64,000 nucleotides of DNA from a beta proteobacterium MWH-UniP1. GTDB taxonomy: Bacteria > Pseudomonadota > Gammaproteobacteria > Burkholderiales > Burkholderiaceae_A. Positions 54,501-64,000 of this stretch are shown piece after piece. A program made the translations under genes and the position numbers. The notes under the pieces are model-generated. The model worked only from the letters and a program-made list of their open reading frames with translations. It was not told the origin of the DNA and searched no databases. Where the stretch lies: NCBI GenBank assembly GCA_036362785.1, contig CP143625.1, positions 993,401 to 1,057,400 of the forward strand, written 5' to 3'. Position 1 is the first letter of the stretch. Each line of letters opens with the position of its first letter.

Positions 54501-55114
54501 CCGTTAACCTGGCCGCACTATCGGAATTGGAGCAGTCGCGTGAGCGTAAACAATTCTTGGATGCGCAGGCCGCCGACTTGCTGTCGGCTGTTGAAACGCT
54601 GGAAGACGCCATCCGTAAGATTGACCGTGAGACCCGTTCACTCTTGCAAGAGACGTTTGACACGGTGAATGCCAACTTTGGCCAGCTATTTCCCCGGCTC
54701 TTTGGCGGCGGCGAGGCCAAGCTGGTCATGACCGGCGAAGAGATTTTGGATTGTGGTGTGCAGGTGATGGCCCAGCCACCCGGCAAGCGCAACACATCGA
54801 TTCACTTGCTCTCGGGTGGTGAGAAGGCCTTAACGGCCACCGCCCTGGTGTTTGCGCTCTTCCAGCTGAACCCGGCACCATTTTGTATGCTGGATGAGGT
54901 CGATGCGCCTTTGGATGACCCGAACACAGAGCGCTTCTGTAACCTGGTTCGCCATATGTCGTCGTCGACGCAGTTCATTTTCATTACCCACAACAAGATT
55001 GCGATGGAGATGGGCCAGCATTTGATGGGCGTGACCATGCAGGAGCAGGGTGTCTCCCGGATCGTTGCGGTGGACTTGGATGCTGCAAACTCGATGGTTC
55101 AAGAAGCCGCATGA
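51590..55114 (+). CDS. smc: Chromosome segregation protein SMC
   Basis: Condensin-type ATPase of 1174 residues. GTG 51590 begins the usual start RLSYLKLSGFKSF; the frame is open upstream to 51518 but has no homology. Walker A is GPNGCGKSN near residue 32. Two long coiled coils (glutamine-, alanine- and arginine-rich) flank a hinge near 510-650 (PWLARQGMESRPRLWEHI to SAWITKDGHMASRGV). The C-terminal head has the signature LLSGGEKALTATAL and Walker B FCMLDEVDAPLDDPN. The stop overlaps the zipA start by 4 bases. ScpA and ScpB are not here. Confidence 0.96.
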   Translation: MRLSYLKLSGFKSFVDPTTLHFPGSLVGIVGPNGCGKSNVIDAVRWVLGESKASELRGESMQDVIFSGSGTRKPAGRASVELVFENTEGRISGPWGQYSEISVKRILTRDGQSTYWINNQSVRRKDVYDLFMGTGLGPRAYAIIGQGMISRVIESRPEELRVFLEEAAGVSKYRERRKETEGRLSDTRENLARIEDIRLELDGQITRLEQQAEVAQRYSELTTRRDEKQRWLWWTRREEYVQNLEKLSIKRQETDLQIESQTASLRAIERELEVTRSAYHEASDAVHDAQQAVYETNTEIARIESEQRRLRDNRDRAVLVKEQAQQVIDTETAAQSQGDAKRVADQEAFAMADIALADKRAELERLQATIGPLEQTLASRNESLAAAQADVAAAQAELRALSDRQNDLSGRIRRIEQRIEEQDRERLSIERVDPSAKSLIANQRQESLAAAQAATEQLSAAESAIETANTERDQMSQELQKARESLAHVQAQSEALKAIQAQADAKDELRPWLARQGMESRPRLWEHIKVKEGWQTAVEAALADRIGAVEIGSLDTVAGFANDLPPARLTVFSAEAASGAEYAGDSLAHQIQGDGAIASVVKAWVAQYRCADSVSAAIGNAKSAGSESAWITKDGHMASRGVVRFYAEEDLQAGRLARRSKIEQLDTALRAQQLVVDESVLALQRAELSLNERKQELVALRERAKTAQARAHELEMAELRLDEKIQRLASRDDALNASIQALRAELSDLQTQQTNAAQSFEDADQRFAAQQEEAERQKELQAQQAQEVARAREQRQNAERGVQEAMMAQRVAEEQRRSFEEKMRESAQRLADAKQRFESAEAELAQIQTELDSSDLQPLLEQRVQREATVAEIRERADQLSQKLKQAEEQRLHVERALEPLRAVLAQCDADASGARVGIEQIDEQLTDNNLVVSSIAQELQAAFPDSKWPKPSALHSEVQRLSKEIDAMGAVNLAALSELEQSRERKQFLDAQAADLLSAVETLEDAIRKIDRETRSLLQETFDTVNANFGQLFPRLFGGGEAKLVMTGEEILDCGVQVMAQPPGKRNTSIHLLSGGEKALTATALVFALFQLNPAPFCMLDEVDAPLDDPNTERFCNLVRHMSSSTQFIFITHNKIAMEMGQHLMGVTMQEQGVSRIVAVDLDAANSMVQEAA

Positions 55115-56055
55115 CCGATTTACAGATAGCGATCTCGGTAGCCGCCGTGATCGCGGTCACACTGGTATTGGCGTTTAACATCCGCGAGTGGTCCAGGGCT
55201 AAAAAACGGATCGCACAACAACAGGTGGTCGTTGCTGCCGATGAGCCAGTCTTGCAGCCCGCGGTCGAGCGGCTGATTGAACCCGTACGTCCCTCGCTGA
55301 TCTCGGAGTCAATTGCAGAACTCACCTGGCCATCGCCCTGTGCGTTTTCGCGGATTCAGCAAGAGATTCGGGGCTGGCGCCGTGTGGGTTCCAAGCCATT
55401 GGCCTTTGGCTGGAAAGTGGCGGGCTCGGATGAGATGCAGGCGGAACCCGTTTCGCAAGAAATTATTGGTCTGAGCGTTGGCGTTTTGCTGGCAACCCGG
55501 CAGGGGCCTTTAAACGCCATGGAATATTCCGAGTGGCAAGAGGCATTGACCAAACTTGCCAGCAATCTTGGTGCGCAGGTGGCCATTCCCTCCATGACTG
55601 AGACCTTGGCCAAGGCCAGATCTGTGGATCAACAATGCGCTGCTGTTGATGCACAGCTCACGATTGCCGTCACAACCACCAGTGTGTTGTCGGCCGCATC
55701 CATCACATCGGCAGCCCAGGCGGCAGGCCTGGAATCTCGTGGTGAGCTGCGGTTTGGATTGGGGCCTTTGCATCAGCAGCGATTCGCTGTGTTTCCTGGT
55801 GATCGCGGCTTAAGCCTTGTGTTGTTATTGGATGTGCCGCGCACGGCCGACCCACAGGGGGCATTCCAAGAAATGCGATTGGCTGCGCAGACCATGGCCG
55901 CAGTCTTATCCGGGGCCGTGACCGACGAAGCTGGCAGGCCGCTTCAGGCGGCAGACTTTGAGCGCATCGAAAAGCAGATCGGCCAAAAGGCGGGCCAGCT
56001 ATTGGCCATGGGCATTGAGCCTGGGTCGGCGGTTGCACAGCGGCTCTTTCTCTAA
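55111..56055 (+). CDS. zipA: ZipA-like cell division protein
   Basis: A 314-residue protein with one N-terminal membrane segment (ISVAAVIAVTLVLAFNI), a basic stretch (RAKKRI), a variable linker and a C-terminal FtsZ-binding-like domain (ISVGVLLATRQG region to MAAVLSGAVTDEAGRPL). The ZipA C domain ending MRLAAQTMAAVL and QIGQKAGQLLAMGIEPGSA matches. It overlaps smc by 4 bases and lies 15 bases before ligA, the usual smc-zipA-ligA order. It should anchor FtsZ filaments to the membrane at the septum. Sequence similarity is weaker than synteny. Confidence 0.85.
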   Translation: MTDLQIAISVAAVIAVTLVLAFNIREWSRAKKRIAQQQVVVAADEPVLQPAVERLIEPVRPSLISESIAELTWPSPCAFSRIQQEIRGWRRVGSKPLAFGWKVAGSDEMQAEPVSQEIIGLSVGVLLATRQGPLNAMEYSEWQEALTKLASNLGAQVAIPSMTETLAKARSVDQQCAAVDAQLTIAVTTTSVLSAASITSAAQAAGLESRGELRFGLGPLHQQRFAVFPGDRGLSLVLLLDVPRTADPQGAFQEMRLAAQTMAAVLSGAVTDEAGRPLQAADFERIEKQIGQKAGQLLAMGIEPGSAVAQRLFL

Positions 56056-58152
<2,097 letters not shown>

Positions 58153-58164
58153 CGGAAATTTTCT

Positions 58165-59049
58165 ATGAGTCAATTCGCAGGCAAAGTACGCAAGGCGGTG
58201 TTTCCAGTGGCGGGCCTTGGCACACGATTCTTGCCCGCCACCAAGGCAAGTCCTAAAGAGATGCTGCCGGTGGTGGATAAGCCGCTCATTCAATATGCGG
58301 TGGAAGAGGCCGCCGCCGCCGGCATTACCGACATGATCTTTATTACCGGCCGATCAAAGCGTGCCATTGAAGATCATTTCGACAAGGCTTATGAGTTAGA
58401 GGCCGAACTCGAGGCCAAAAACAAAACTGCGTTGCTCGATGTGGTGCGTAGTGTGGCGCCTGCCAGTATCAACTGCATTTATATCCGCCAGCCCGAGGCG
58501 CTTGGCCTGGGCCATGCCGTGCTGTGTGCTGAGCCAGTGGTGGGCAATGAACCCTTTGCCATTTTATTGGCCGACGACCTAATGGATGCCGGCATTGGCG
58601 GCACTGCGGTCATGCGGCAGATGGTGGATGTCTATGCGCAGCACAAGGCCAGTGTGATCGCGGTAGAAGAGGTGCCGAAGCAAGACACATCGAAGTACGG
58701 CATTGTGAGTGCCGCGCCCTTTAGGGATCGGACTGAAAAAATTACGGCGATCGTGGAAAAACCAAAGCCCGAGGTGGCACCATCGAACCTGGCGGTGGTG
58801 GGCCGTTATCTCTTGTCCCCGCGCATCTTTGATCTAATCCGAACCCAAGGCAAGGGTGCCGGTGGCGAGATTCAGCTGACCGACGCGATTGCGCGATTGC
58901 TCAACGAAGAGCTTGTGCTGGCGTATCGGTTCGAAGGCAAACGCTTTGATTGCGGCTCTAAACTTGGCCTGATGCAGGCCGCGGTCACGCTCGCGAAACG
59001 TCATCCAGAGATCGGGGCTGAGTTTAGCGGCTGGCTAACAGAGCGTTGA
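58165..59049 (+). CDS. galU: UTP-glucose-1-phosphate uridylyltransferase
   Basis: Makes UDP-glucose for cell surface sugars, 294 residues. N-terminal [18 protein letters not shown] is the nucleotide-binding loop; LLADDLMDA and [20 protein letters not shown] are further conserved, and [10 protein letters not shown] with FDCGSKLG ends the fold. It is the last gene of the smc-zipA-ligA-galU run. A long structured gap separates it from glnD. Confidence 0.96.
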   Translation: MSQFAGKVRKAVFPVAGLGTRFLPATKASPKEMLPVVDKPLIQYAVEEAAAAGITDMIFITGRSKRAIEDHFDKAYELEAELEAKNKTALLDVVRSVAPASINCIYIRQPEALGLGHAVLCAEPVVGNEPFAILLADDLMDAGIGGTAVMRQMVDVYAQHKASVIAVEEVPKQDTSKYGIVSAAPFRDRTEKITAIVEKPKPEVAPSNLAVVGRYLLSPRIFDLIRTQGKGAGGEIQLTDAIARLLNEELVLAYRFEGKRFDCGSKLGLMQAAVTLAKRHPEIGAEFSGWLTER

Positions 59050-59073
59050 ATCGCATCGTGTTCAACTAAGCCC

Positions 59074-59141
59074 GTCGGTCTGTCATTGGGCCTGCCCCGG
59101 CTCCAAGCGTTCGCCGGGTTCAGATCCCAATGCCCACCGAC
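59074..59141. other. Rod-like inverted-repeat structure after galU
   Basis: Three nested perfect stems: GTCGGT/ACCGAC (59074-59079 with 59136-59141), CATTGGG/CCCAATG (59084-59090 with 59126-59132) and CCCGGC/GCCGGG (59096-59101 with 59113-59118), separated by internal loops. There is no T-run, so it is not a standard terminator. A small RNA or an intergenic repeat are both possible; the strand is unknown. Confidence 0.5.
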
Positions 59142-59175
59142 CGTTCTGCGACTGATAAGAAATAATTGACTGGAT

Positions 59176-59272
59176 ATCGGCCGGAGAGCGTCGGGGATCC
59201 GTCGAGCGAAAACTTTAACGAGGGCAACGCCCTCGGTTTTCGCGAGCGGGCACCGAGGCTAGGCCGGCCGAT
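59176..59272. other. Second structured element between galU and glnD
   Basis: An outer 9-bp stem ATCGGCCGG/CCGGCCGAT (59176-59184 with 59264-59272) encloses an 8-bp stem GCGAAAAC/GTTTTCGC (59206-59213 with 59236-59243) and a 7-bp apical stem CGAGGGC/GCCCTCG (59219-59225 with 59229-59235) with a TTTAA bulge. A closed fold of 97 bases without a T-run suggests a structured RNA. I do not recognise a known family on either strand. Confidence 0.5.
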
Positions 59273-59290
59273 TAAAACTAAGCGTTGGTA

Positions 59291-61945
59291 TTAAGCAATC
59301 GCCTTCAGCAGATCTGCCTCCAGTGCGATCTGCGCCCTGGGGTCTTCCACCGCATCGCCCTCCACTAAGAAGACGTCTTCCGCGCGCTCGCCAAGCGTCA
59401 TCACGCGTGCGGTTTGAACCCGCACCGCATGTTGGGCCAGCGTACGCGCAATGGCGTAAAGCAGACCCGTGCGGTCTGCGGCGGTTACGTTTAACACGTG
59501 GTACTGGCCGCGTGAGTCGGCCCGCAGATCAATGGTGGGGCGGATAGGGAAGTAGCGCGACAGCCGAGAAACACGGCCCTGTGATGGCTGAGGCAGGGGG
59601 CCCGATTCGCGAAGGGCAGCGCCAAGACCCGCCTCCACAATCGTGACCATCTCGCGTAAGTGTTCTGGAAATTGCTTCGGGTCCACGACAAAGGTGTCCA
59701 TGGCATAGCCATCGCTGGTCGTGTGAATTTTCGCATCCAGGATGCTCATGTTCTGGCGATCAAAATAGGAGCAGATGCGGGCAAACAAATCGGCTGCATC
59801 GGGCTGATAGACCACCACCTGCAGGCCGGCTTCGTCTGGTGCAAGCCGTGCAATCACAATCGGGTCATCTGCGTTGGCCCGCCATGCAATGCGCCGGGCA
59901 TGCCATTCAATTTCATTGGCGTCGTGCCGCAAGAAATATTGAAGTTCCAGTGTCTTCCAAAATGATCGTGCCGCATCAATTTCTTTGCCGTGTAGCCGCA
60001 GCAGGCGCTCGGCCTCGCCGGTCTTGGCCTCAAAAGCATCTTGCTGGCGCAAGGGTTCGTGTTGTTGGCCAGGCTGTGTCTGGGTTAGCAGTTTCATGGT
60101 CCGCTGATAAAGCTCTTCCAAGAGCCGCGCCTTCCACATGTTCCAGACCTTGGGGCTGGTGCCACGAATGTCGGCCACCGTAAGCAGGTAAAGCGCATTG
60201 AGCCGATCGGTGGTCTTCACCACTTTTGCAAACGCCATGATGGTCTCTGGGTCGGCGAGATCTTGCTTTTGTGCAACCACAGACATGGTCAAGTGGTGCT
60301 CCACCAAAAACATCAATAGCTTGCTGGTCTCGGTATCAAGCCCGTAATCTCGCGCAAAGCGTCTTACCTCGGCCTTGCCCAAGACCGAGTGATCGCCGCC
60401 GCGGCCCTTGGCAATGTCGTGAAAAAGCGCGGCGATGTAAAGCCGCCAGTAGCCGGGAAATTCATTGGCAAGTTGGCTGCACAAAGGAAACTCATGGGCG
60501 TGCTCGTCCATGGAAAACCGGCGCAGATTACGAATCACCTGCAGGATGTGCTGATCCACCGTGTAGACATGAAACAGGTCATGTTGCATCTGGCCGACAA
60601 TTTTTCGAAAGACCGGCAGCATGCGGCCCAAGACACCCAGGTTATTCATCAGCCGCAGGCCATGAACAATTCCTGCCGGCTGCTGAAAGACCGAGAGAAA
60701 GAGCTGGCGGTTTTCTCTAGAGCGACGGAACTCGCTATCAATGCAGTCACGATGGTTCCACAGGGCACGCAGTGTGCGCGCAGTCATGCCGTGTAGTTCC
60801 GGGTGCTGCTGAAAGCATAGAAATGCTCGCAAAATAGCGGCGGGGTCTTGGGTAAAGAGCTGCTCGTGCCGCATGTCCAAGAGCCCATAGACATCTTGGA
60901 ATTCGTCGTCAATGATGCGGGCGCTCTGAGCCGTGTTGGGATCACTCGATGGAAACAATCGGGGCTCAAGATTGGCCAAGAGCATGGAGCTGATCTGCAA
61001 AATGGCTTTTGCCGCACGGTAATAGCGCTGCATTAATACTTCACTGGCACGCTTACCGGCTACCGGTGCGAAGTCCATGCGTTCGGCCACTGCATTTTGC
61101 AAGTCAAAGACCAGTCGGTCTTCACGGCGCCCGGCGGCCAGGTGCAGATGGCCGCGTATGGTGTTTAAGAGCCGCTGGCAGCGATCCAGCTCGCGGGCCT
61201 CGGGTTCGGTGATCAGATCGTTGGTCGCTAAATCTTTCCAACGATGGCCCAGGCCAAAGGCGGTGGTGACCCAACGCAGCACTTGAAGGTCGCGCAGGCC
61301 ACCAGGGCTTTCTTTGCAATTGGGCTCCAGGCTGTAAGGCGTGTCTTGATGGCGGCCATGGCGTTGTTGCAGTTCAAGCAGCTTGCCCTGAGCAAACTCC
61401 TTGACATTGATGGTGTCGAACCATTGTTTAAGCAGTCGATTCACGGGCGCCTTTGGCCCGGCGACCCAGCGTGACTCCAGTAATGCTGTGGCAATACTGA
61501 GTTCTTCGGAAGCGGCCTGCATGCACTCATCAATTGACCGAATGCTGTGGCCCGCATCGAGGCCAATGTCCCAAAAGGCGGAGACCAGCCGCTCGGCAGG
61601 CCCGGTAATCTCAGACTCTTGGTAGTCGTTGGGCATCAGGATCAGCAGATCCACATCGGAAAAGGGTGAGAGCTCACCGCGGCCATAGCCGCCAACGGCC
61701 ACTAAGGTGGCATTGCCAAACCCCGCGCAGGCCCAGAGTTCCGATAAGACGGAATCCACCGATTTCGCCAGGTGCCGCAGGGCGCGGTCTGGGTTGGCCC
61801 TTGGGGTCCAGAGTTTGGCGTTATCGGCCCGATATTGGGTCAGACGTTGCCGCAGCAAGCGCAGGTCGATTGCCCCGCAGCCCGGCGATGCGGCGCTTGA
61901 ACTAGCCGTGGAGGGCGAGGGCGCGCTCACGGTCGGGGCTCCCAT
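59291..61945 (-). CDS. glnD: PII uridylyltransferase/uridylyl-removing enzyme GlnD
   Basis: Nitrogen sensor of 884 residues that adds or removes UMP on PII according to glutamine. The nucleotidyltransferase motif GGYGRGELSPFSDVDLL is near residue 86. The HD hydrolase domain has DLFHVYTVDQHIL and LFHDIAKGRGGDHS near 470-515, and two ACT domains end the protein (around 710 and 820). The ATG start lies 44 bases inside the 3' end of map. It has an unconserved serine- and proline-rich N terminus of about 25 residues. Confidence 0.95.
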   Translation of the reverse strand: MGAPTVSAPSPSTASSSAASPGCGAIDLRLLRQRLTQYRADNAKLWTPRANPDRALRHLAKSVDSVLSELWACAGFGNATLVAVGGYGRGELSPFSDVDLLILMPNDYQESEITGPAERLVSAFWDIGLDAGHSIRSIDECMQAASEELSIATALLESRWVAGPKAPVNRLLKQWFDTINVKEFAQGKLLELQQRHGRHQDTPYSLEPNCKESPGGLRDLQVLRWVTTAFGLGHRWKDLATNDLITEPEARELDRCQRLLNTIRGHLHLAAGRREDRLVFDLQNAVAERMDFAPVAGKRASEVLMQRYYRAAKAILQISSMLLANLEPRLFPSSDPNTAQSARIIDDEFQDVYGLLDMRHEQLFTQDPAAILRAFLCFQQHPELHGMTARTLRALWNHRDCIDSEFRRSRENRQLFLSVFQQPAGIVHGLRLMNNLGVLGRMLPVFRKIVGQMQHDLFHVYTVDQHILQVIRNLRRFSMDEHAHEFPLCSQLANEFPGYWRLYIAALFHDIAKGRGGDHSVLGKAEVRRFARDYGLDTETSKLLMFLVEHHLTMSVVAQKQDLADPETIMAFAKVVKTTDRLNALYLLTVADIRGTSPKVWNMWKARLLEELYQRTMKLLTQTQPGQQHEPLRQQDAFEAKTGEAERLLRLHGKEIDAARSFWKTLELQYFLRHDANEIEWHARRIAWRANADDPIVIARLAPDEAGLQVVVYQPDAADLFARICSYFDRQNMSILDAKIHTTSDGYAMDTFVVDPKQFPEHLREMVTIVEAGLGAALRESGPLPQPSQGRVSRLSRYFPIRPTIDLRADSRGQYHVLNVTAADRTGLLYAIARTLAQHAVRVQTARVMTLGERAEDVFLVEGDAVEDPRAQIALEADLLKAIA

Positions 61946-62711
61946 CCGAGACGGTTAAGACCTCGACGCCGGTTTCGGTCACCAAAACGGTGTGCTCCCA
62001 TTGGGCCGACAGGCTGTGGTCTTTGGTCACGATGGTCCAGCCGTCGTTGAGTTCTTTGATCTCGGGCCGGCCAGCGTTGATCATGGGTTCGATGGTAAAC
62101 GTCATGCCGGGCTTGAGTTCCAGCCCCGTGCCAGGGCGGCCGTAATGCAGGACCTGGGGCTCTTCATGAAAGCCACGGCCAATCCCGTGGCCGCAGAATT
62201 CCCGGACCACCGAATAGCCGGCGGATTCGGCGAGTTTTTGGATGGCTGCGCCAATATCGCCAAGCCGTTTGCCCGGCGCCACCTGGGCGATACCCGCCCA
62301 CATGGCCTCGCGGGTGATCTCGCAGAGCCGCTTGGCGGCAATCGATGGCTCGCCCGCAATGAACATCCGGCTGGTGTCCCCATGAAACCCGTCTTTGATA
62401 ACGGTGATGTCCAGGTTCACGATATCGCCGGCTTTCAGGGCCCGGTCGCTGGGCACCCCGTGGCAGACCTGGTGGTTGATCGAGGTGCAGATGGATTTGG
62501 GGTAGGGCTTATAGCCCGGTGGGCAGTAATTCAGCGGGGCGGGGATGGTCCCCTGGACATTGACCATGTAGTCATGACAGAGCCGGTCGAGCTCACCCGT
62601 GGTCACCCCTGGCTTCACAAAGGGAGCGATGTAGTCCAGGACTTCCGAGGCAAGGCGGCCGGCAACCCGCATGGCGGCAATTTCCGGACCGGATTTGAAG
62701 CAAATCGTCAT
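61902..62711 (-). CDS. map: Methionine aminopeptidase, type I
   Basis: Removes N-terminal methionine from new proteins, 269 residues. Metal ligands are in INHQVCHGVPSD (His), LDITVIKDGFHGDTSRMF (two Asp), GHGIGRGFHEEPQVLHY (His), FTIEPMI (Glu) and near the C terminus SAQWEHTVLVT (Glu). The end overlaps glnD by 44 bases. It is divergent from rpsB, the usual arrangement, with the rpsB promoter beside its start codon. Confidence 0.96.
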   Translation of the reverse strand: MTICFKSGPEIAAMRVAGRLASEVLDYIAPFVKPGVTTGELDRLCHDYMVNVQGTIPAPLNYCPPGYKPYPKSICTSINHQVCHGVPSDRALKAGDIVNLDITVIKDGFHGDTSRMFIAGEPSIAAKRLCEITREAMWAGIAQVAPGKRLGDIGAAIQKLAESAGYSVVREFCGHGIGRGFHEEPQVLHYGRPGTGLELKPGMTFTIEPMINAGRPEIKELNDGWTIVTKDHSLSAQWEHTVLVTETGVEVLTVSDGSPDRERALALHG

Positions 62712-62724
62712 AACACGCTACAAT
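62695..62724 (+). promoter_or_regulatory. Putative rpsB promoter
   Basis: TTGAAG (62695-62700), 18-base spacer and TACAAT (62719-62724) reading toward rpsB. The -35 lies inside the first codons of map on the other strand. It would start a leader of about 220 bases before rpsB. Confidence 0.5.
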
Positions 62725-62730
62725 TAATGG

Positions 62731-62951
62731 TTATCGAACCCCTTGATTATCAAAGAGTTTTTGCCCTTCGGGGTGAAGCCTGGGGGCGCGATAAGGTGGT
62801 GGAGTGGTGCACTTGTTGCTGCCATTCTGCCCGATTTTCAATCCGAAGCATCTGATGCAAGGGTGTCTGGTGAGGAAATTGTGTGTCAACACGCTTTCCT
62901 GTCGGACTTCTTTCAGATGCCAAGAGTCAACCCTTGCCAGGAGAACTTGCA
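62731..62951 (+). promoter_or_regulatory. Long rpsB leader
   Basis: A gene-free stretch of about 220 bases between map and rpsB, ending in a good ribosome site (CCAGGAGAA). It holds short inverted repeats (for example TTGATTATCAA at 62741-62751). In several bacteria, leaders of rpsB bind S2 for feedback control; that this one does so is inference from position and length. Confidence 0.35.
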
Positions 62952-63701
62952 ATGTCAGTATCAATGCGTGAAATGCTGGAAGCAGGCGTCCATTTCGGAC
63001 ACCAGACCCGCTTCTGGAACCCCAAGATGGCCCCTTATATCTTTGGCCATCGCAACAAGATTCACATCATCAACCTAGAGGCAACGGTCGCCAACATGAC
63101 CGACGCGTTGAAGTTCGTGAAAGAACTCGCACAGCGTCGCGGCACCATCATGTTTGTGGGTACCAAGCGTCAGTCGCGCGAGATCATCGCCGAAGAGGCC
63201 ACCCGTGCCGGCATGCCTTATGTCGATCAGCGTTGGCTGGGCGGCATGCTGACCAACTTCAAAACAGTAAAGACATCGATCAAGCGTCTGAAAGACATGG
63301 AAACCACCATGGCCGAAGGCGGCGCTGAGCGCATGAGCAAAAAAGAAGCCCTGTCGTTTGGCCGCGAGTTGGAAAAGCTCAACAAGACCTTGGGCGGTAT
63401 TAAAGACATGGCCGGCCTGCCCGATGCATTGTTCGTGGTCGATGTCGGCTATCACAAGATCGCCATTCAAGAAGCCAACAAACTGGGCATTCCAGTGGTG
63501 GCCATTGTGGACACCAACCACTCACCCGAGGGCGTGGACTATGTCATTCCCGGTAATGACGACGCCAGCCGTGCGGTGAAGTTGTATGCCCGTGCAGTGG
63601 CCGACGCCATTTTGGATGGCCGCGCCAATGCAGTAGCCGACGTGGTGGCTGCAATTCGTGGCGAGGGTGATGAATTCGTGGAAGTCGAAAGCGCCGCTTA
63701 A
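62952..63701 (+). CDS. rpsB: 30S ribosomal protein S2
   Basis: Ribosomal protein of 249 residues. ATG 62952 follows CCAGGAGAACTTGCA and gives the usual start [47 protein letters not shown] and the [23 protein letters not shown] segment are diagnostic. The frame continues upstream to 62883 but without homology. tsf follows after a strong hairpin. It is the first gene of rpsB-tsf. Confidence 0.98.
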   Translation: MSVSMREMLEAGVHFGHQTRFWNPKMAPYIFGHRNKIHIINLEATVANMTDALKFVKELAQRRGTIMFVGTKRQSREIIAEEATRAGMPYVDQRWLGGMLTNFKTVKTSIKRLKDMETTMAEGGAERMSKKEALSFGRELEKLNKTLGGIKDMAGLPDALFVVDVGYHKIAIQEANKLGIPVVAIVDTNHSPEGVDYVIPGNDDASRAVKLYARAVADAILDGRANAVADVVAAIRGEGDEFVEVESAA

Positions 63702-63722
63702 TTTCATCGTCGTGACATGAAA

Positions 63723-63761
63723 GAGGGGCGCGATTGAAAGCATATCGGCCCCTCGTTTTTT
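63723..63761 (+). terminator. Hairpin with T-run between rpsB and tsf
   Basis: Stem GAGGGGC (63723-63729) with GCCCCTC (63748-63754), extended inward by CGAT/ATCG with one bulged G, then six T residues. It probably ends part of the rpsB transcripts so that tsf is made at a lower or separate rate. Confidence 0.88.
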
Positions 63762-63783
63762 ATATAGGAATAGGAGAATAGAA

Positions 63784-64000
63784 ATGGCTGAAATTACAGC
63801 TGCAATGGTGAAAGAACTGCGCGAGAAGACCGACGCGCCCATGATGGAGTGCAAAAAAGCACTGACCGAGGCTGATGGCGATCTGGCCAAGGCGGAAGAG
63901 ATTTTGCGTGTGAAGCTGGGCAGCAAGGCCAGCAAAGCAGCAGCACGTGTCACCGCCGAAGGCATTGTGGCCATTCATGTGGCTGGCAATCAGGCGGCCA
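63784..64000 (+). CDS. tsf: Elongation factor Ts, N-terminal part (cut by window edge)
   Basis: The first 72 codons of EF-Ts, the nucleotide exchange factor for EF-Tu. [20 protein letters not shown] and [20 protein letters not shown] are the conserved UBA-like N-terminal domain with the TDAPMM motif. An AATAGGAGAATAGAA stretch before ATG 63784 holds the ribosome site. The frame runs off the right edge. Confidence 0.97.
   Translation, partial: MAEITAAMVKELREKTDAPMMECKKALTEADGDLAKAEEILRVKLGSKASKAAARVTAEGIVAIHVAGNQAA

Noticed and set aside
59074-59141. A tRNA-like reading of the galU-glnD gap (GGGTTCAGATCCC)
   Set aside because: The T-arm look-alike is not joined to an acceptor or anticodon arm; the pairing is a rod.
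62741-62751. TTGATTATCAA as an FNR box before rpsB
   Set aside because: The half sites are separated by one base instead of four.
62743-63078. Open frame overlapping the rpsB leader and start
   Set aside because: It has no homology or ribosome site and runs into rpsB in another frame.

Overview
The window is about 64 kb of dense, moderately GC-rich chromosome from a betaproteobacterium, most likely of the order Burkholderiales. The evidence is the gene orders tig-clpP-clpX-lon-hup-ppiD, smc-zipA-ligA and map/rpsB-tsf, the hpnCDE squalene cluster, and the protein similarities that can be read directly. Both ends cut genes: purL at the left and tsf at the right. No stretch longer than 300 bases lacks a gene. 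I see no CRISPR array, prophage, insertion sequence or rRNA.

Layout. 1-4.2 kb: end of purL and the ABC-F ATPase ybiT. 4.1-6.3 kb, minus strand: a small operon of a UbiA/MenA-type prenyltransferase, mobA, a [2Fe-2S] ferredoxin and a secreted 83-residue protein. 6.4-7.8 kb: a Tat-exported multicopper oxidase. 7.9-22.9 kb: a selenium and formate dehydrogenase region. It holds a PhnD/PhnC/PhnE/PhnE-type ABC transporter of the family proposed to import selenate, moeA, the membrane formate dehydrogenase fdhA-fdhB-fdhC, then fdhE, selA, selB and selC (tRNA-Sec), followed by a GcvH-like lipoyl-domain gene and a DsrE-like gene. 23-30.5 kb: serB, mfd, an ispD-ispF fusion, a tsaB-rimI fusion and a probable holD. 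30.5-37.5 kb: lplT, alr, radA and hpnEDC. 37.5-45.9 kb: tRNA-Leu, tig, clpP, clpX, lon, a HU gene, tRNA-Val, tRNA-Asp and a shortened ppiD. 45.9-51.4 kb, minus strand: mnmH, a YfcG-like GST, prmB, dapE, an ArsC/Spx-like gene, dapD and queF. 51.6-59.0 kb: smc, zipA, ligA and galU. 59.3-64 kb: glnD and map on the minus strand, then rpsB and tsf.

The central point is that fdhA is read through an in-frame UGA at 13524 as selenocysteine. The UGA is followed by a hairpin with the bulged U and AGUCU loop of bacterial SECIS elements. The machinery to use it (SelA, SelB, tRNA-Sec) lies just downstream, and mnmH, which makes 2-selenouridine in tRNA, lies 24 kb further on. The selenophosphate synthase gene selD and the sulfurtransferase gene fdhD are not in the window. 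A perfect FNR-type box (TTGAT-N4-ATCAA) upstream of fdhA suggests anaerobic induction. mobA and moeA supply steps of the molybdenum cofactor, and the MenA-like enzyme may supply the quinone that accepts formate electrons.

The best candidate for something undescribed is the GcvH-like plus DsrE-like pair directly after selC, which could be a lipoyl-linked sulfur or selenium carrier system. Other points worth checking are the PpiD that appears to lack its parvulin domain, two gene fusions in a row (ispDF, tsaB-rimI), GGTGTCAGACACC palindromes in two places, and a highly structured region between galU and glnD.
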